A stretch of 25,309 nucleotides of DNA from NCBI GenBank assembly GCA_015231815.1, contig JADGAW010000007.1, positions 1 to 25,309 on the forward strand, in the 5' to 3' direction. This document shows positions 22,931 to 25,309 of this stretch, one piece after another. The position numbers and the translations under genes are program-made. This DNA comes from Nitrospinota bacterium. Its GTDB lineage: Bacteria; Nitrospinota_A; JADGAW01. Within the stretch, counting starts at the first letter, position 1. Every line of letters begins with the position of its first letter. A model generated the notes under the pieces. That model was not told the DNA's origin. It saw nothing but the letters and a program-made list of their open reading frames with translations, and searched no databases.

Positions 22931-23779
22931 TTACAGAATATTTTTATAGTTTATTAAGGCTTCTTGCCATTGGGGCATGGTGTGGTTGGTGGCTTTGGTG
23001 AATTTTGTGGTGTCGAGGACTGAAAAAACAGGTCTTTTTGCCGGGCGGATAAATTCTTCCGAAGTAACGGGGATGACTTTTACCTCTTTATTAAATTGCC
23101 TGAAAATTTCTTGGGCAAAATCGTACCAAGTACAATTACCTGAGTTCGTCAAATGATAAAGCCCTGAATGCTTTCCATCAATCAGTTTTAAAATTCCGTA
23201 AGCAAGGTCTCTGGTGAAGGTTGGGGTGCCTTGTTGGTCGTTAACCACCTTTAATTCAGGGAATTTTTCTGCAAGGTTAAGCATTGTTTTTACAAAGTTG
23301 GATCCATTTTTTCCAAAAAGCCAGGCAGTACGAATAATCAAAAAATCACAACCCGATTGTTTTATGTTTTCCTCCCCCTTGAGTTTTGAGGCTCCGTAAA
23401 CACTTGCTGGCTCTACCGGGTTTTCTTCCTTATACGGAGAGGTTCCATTGCCGTTAAAAACATAGTCGGTACTAATATGAACCAGCTTAATATTTTTTTC
23501 CTTACAGATTTTCCCAAGGTTTTCCAATGCATCACCATTAATGGCAAAGGCTAAACTCTGATTGCTTTCGCAATCATCAACCTTTGTGTAGGCGGCTGAA
23601 TTAATAATAATCTCAGGTCTTATTTCTTCAATGGTTTTTCTCAGTGCCTCTTCATTTGTTATATCCAACTCCTTTTTGCCAGCAGCACAAAAAGTATATT
23701 GGGAAAATTCAGAAGAATTTTGAAAGGCAAGGATATCTTGGGCAAGCATTCCGTTGCCACCAGTTACAAGAATTTTCAT
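22931..23779 (-). CDS. rfbD: dTDP-4-dehydrorhamnose reductase RfbD/RmlD
   Basis: Reduces dTDP-4-dehydro-L-rhamnose to dTDP-L-rhamnose, the last step of rhamnose donor synthesis for surface polysaccharide. The 282-residue protein has the nucleotide motif TGGNGMLAQD (6-15), DITN after the second beta strand, NSAAYTKVDDCE (60-71), HISTDYVFNG (101-110) and catalytic Y128 and K132 in VYGASKLKGE. The C-terminal substrate domain has NDQQGTPTFTRDLA, a strong RmlD signature. The ATG overlaps the rfbB stop by 4 nt, so the pair is coupled. rfbA and rfbC are absent here. No strong terminator is seen in the 75-bp convergent gap with the ATPase gene. Confidence 0.95.
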   Translation of the reverse strand: MKILVTGGNGMLAQDILAFQNSSEFSQYTFCAAGKKELDITNEEALRKTIEEIRPEIIINSAAYTKVDDCESNQSLAFAINGDALENLGKICKEKNIKLVHISTDYVFNGNGTSPYKEENPVEPASVYGASKLKGEENIKQSGCDFLIIRTAWLFGKNGSNFVKTMLNLAEKFPELKVVNDQQGTPTFTRDLAYGILKLIDGKHSGLYHLTNSGNCTWYDFAQEIFRQFNKEVKVIPVTSEEFIRPAKRPVFSVLDTTKFTKATNHTMPQWQEALINYKNIL

Positions 23780-24744
23780 TTTTTAAGGGGCTTCCACCAA
23801 GCTTCGTTGTTAATGTACCACTCAATGGTTTCCTTCAAGCCATCTTCAACATTATGCTCCGGTTCCCAGCCAAGGTCATTTTTGATTTTTGAAGCGTCAA
23901 TTGCATAGCGTCTGTCATGTCCGGGTCTATCAGGAACATAGGAAAGAGATGATTCATCTTTATCAAAATAATCAAGAAGATATCGGGCAATATCCATATT
24001 GGTTTTTTCGTTGTTACCGCCAATGTTATAAACCTCCCCTGCTTTCCCTTTCTCTATTACAGTATCAATTGCCTTGCAATGGTCTGTCACAAAAAGCCAG
24101 TCACGAATATAAAGTCCGTCCCCATACATCGGGAGTTTTTTCCCCTCCATTAGGTTTGTGACAAAAAGAGGAATAAGCTTTTCCGGAAAATGAAATGGTC
24201 CGTAATTGTTTGAACAACGGGTAATGTTAACTGGATAGCCATACGTCTTGTAGTAGGACATTACAATCATATCAGCTCCTGCTTTACTTGCAGAATAAGG
24301 GGAGTTTGGCTTAATTTGTGAGCTTTCTGTAAAAAAGCCTGTCTCTCCAAGAGAGCCGTAAACCTCGTCAGTGGATATCTGAATGTACCGGGGAACATCA
24401 TGCTTTTTAGCAGCTTCGAGCAAAACCTGTGTGCCGAGAATATTTGTCTTAACGAAAATCTCCGGTCCGGTAATACTTCTATCCACATGTGATTCAGCAG
24501 CAAAGTTCACTACAATATCAATTTTTTCTTCTTTTAAGATTTTCTCCACCAACGCTTTGTCACAAATATCCCCCTCAACAAAGGTGTAATTACTTAAGTT
24601 CTCAATTTCCGCTAACGTTTCAAGATTTCCGGCATAGGTAAGAAGGTCAAAGTTTACAACAGATGCGTCCTTTTTATTCTTGAGGATGTATTTAACAAAG
24701 TGACTTCCAATAAAGCCTGCCCCGCCAGTAATAAGATATTTCAT
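23776..24744 (-). CDS. rfbB: dTDP-glucose 4,6-dehydratase RfbB/RmlB
   Basis: Converts dTDP-glucose to dTDP-4-dehydro-6-deoxyglucose. Numbered from the ATG at 24744 (322 aa): GGAGFIGSH (7-15), FDLLTYAGN (32-40, the TYAGN that binds NAD), NFAAESHVDRS (80-90), catalytic STDEVYG with D126 and E127, and Y150 and K154 in YSASKAG. RCSNNYGPFHFPEKLIP (176-192) is a classic RmlB block. An ATG at 24759 would add five residues; the inner one is preferred because RmlB proteins begin MKYLITGG-like, but neither has an SD. Followed by rfbD with a 4-nt overlap. A 52-nt gap separates it from the spermidine-synthase-like gene upstream. Confidence 0.95.
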   Translation of the reverse strand: MKYLITGGAGFIGSHFVKYILKNKKDASVVNFDLLTYAGNLETLAEIENLSNYTFVEGDICDKALVEKILKEEKIDIVVNFAAESHVDRSITGPEIFVKTNILGTQVLLEAAKKHDVPRYIQISTDEVYGSLGETGFFTESSQIKPNSPYSASKAGADMIVMSYYKTYGYPVNITRCSNNYGPFHFPEKLIPLFVTNLMEGKKLPMYGDGLYIRDWLFVTDHCKAIDTVIEKGKAGEVYNIGGNNEKTNMDIARYLLDYFDKDESSLSYVPDRPGHDRRYAIDASKIKNDLGWEPEHNVEDGLKETIEWYINNEAWWKPLKK

Positions 24745-24811
24745 AGATTGAATTTTCATTAAACATTAAAAAAAGGGTCTATTTTAATGCATTAATCGAC
24801 TTGCAGGAACA

Positions 24812-25309
24812 TTAAAAGAGCAGTTGTATGATATTACTGTACGTATCCGTCCATGGAGCCATCAACGATTCTTTTTTATACCGCGGAGTACTCCACCCTA
24901 ACGTTTTAGTGAGAGTTGTATAGTTTTCTGCACTTTTTGTCATTGCAGCCCAGAGGGTAACATCTGAATCAGGATGATGATTTACAAGGTTTGATTTAAA
25001 AACAAGTTTAATATCGAGCGTATCAGCAATACTAATCAAAAGAGGAATGAAGTTTACAAATTTATTGGAAATATGCATGAGTAACATCCCATCATTATTG
25101 ATAACCCGTAAATATTCCTTAAATGCCTCAATCGTCAATAAATGAGTTGGAATTGAGCCACTACCAAAGGCATCAATAATTAACAAATCAAACTTACTGT
25201 CAGTTTCTTTTGTAAGGTTAACCCTTCCATCCCCGAAAATAAAGTTTACTTTGACCCCTTTTTTTTCTGCGCTCTTCAGGTAGGTGAAATAGTTACGGGC
25301 AATTGGCAG
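24812..25309 (-). CDS. Spermidine-synthase-like methyltransferase-fold protein, C-terminal part
   Basis: An open frame that runs off the right edge; only the last 165 residues are in the window. It reads PIARNYF, then a strand and GDGR, DLLIIDAFGSGSIPTHLLT with the Asp at the aminopropyl-transfer site, EAFKEYLRVINNDGMLLMHISN, and PRYKKESLMAPWTDTYSN near the end. The DAFGSGSIP and HISN blocks are typical of the spermidine-synthase-like proteins that are often fused to membrane transporter domains, so a multi-span N-terminal part probably lies beyond the window. True spermidine synthase activity is doubtful for that group. It is on the same strand as rfbBD, with a 52-nt gap. Confidence 0.75.
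   Translation of the reverse strand: MPIARNYFTYLKSAEKKGVKVNFIFGDGRVNLTKETDSKFDLLIIDAFGSGSIPTHLLTIEAFKEYLRVINNDGMLLMHISNKFVNFIPLLISIADTLDIKLVFKSNLVNHHPDSDVTLWAAMTKSAENYTTLTKTLGWSTPRYKKESLMAPWTDTYSNIIQLLF

Overview
AT-rich DNA from an uncultured-looking, motile Gram-negative bacterium. The Gram-negative assignment rests on an MltD-type murein lipoprotein, a DUF374 acyltransferase and dTDP-sugar and WecA-type envelope genes; motility rests on a FliD-like protein. The ccsA/hemX-hemA pair, the EF-hand-containing FliD and the DUF3369-type response regulator-cyclase recall Desulfobacterota, SAR324 or Nitrospinota-like lineages, but this is an impression from gene content and not a placement. Many genes lack a clear Shine-Dalgarno; TTG starts are common (FliD-like, thiG, wecA-like, DAACS transporter). 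No tRNA, rRNA, CRISPR array, IS element or prophage was seen.

Layout. 1-6.7 kb, all minus strand: a FliD-like fusion protein with a putative sigma-28 promoter; a three-gene operon of a UDP-sugar epimerase, thiG and a D-2-hydroxyacid dehydrogenase; an HU protein; a DUF374 acyltransferase. 6.9-10.9 kb, plus strand: mltD, a 64-residue zinc-ribbon membrane protein, then ccsA/hemX and hemA in tight array. 10.9-17.1 kb, minus strand: response regulator-adenylate cyclase, dicarboxylate/amino-acid symporter, UvrD/Rep helicase, WecA-like transferase. 17.4-19.6 kb, plus strand: hisIE overlapping a DHH phosphoesterase that carries a C-terminal ferritin-like domain. 19.65-21.5 kb, minus strand: ruvA and an M20 amidohydrolase. 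21.6-22.9 kb, plus strand: a DUF4143 ATPase. 22.9 kb to the end, minus strand: rfbD, rfbB and the 3' part of a spermidine-synthase-like gene.

Most of this is housekeeping: thiamine, heme and histidine synthesis, recombination and repair, and envelope sugars. Two genes stand out as possibly undescribed architectures. The first is a FliD-like protein with an N-terminal HExxH (metallopeptidase-like) segment and two pairs of EF-hand-type calcium loops, apparently under flagellar sigma-28 control. The second is a complete NrnA-type DHH/DHHA1 nuclease fused to a rubrerythrin-like four-helix diiron domain with all the expected Glu and ExxH ligands. Smaller points of interest are a CcsA/HemX protein whose tryptophan-rich WWD heme motif is eroded, a permuted ~50-bp repeat directly behind two unrelated genes, and a possibly leaderless ATPase gene behind 16-bp direct repeats.
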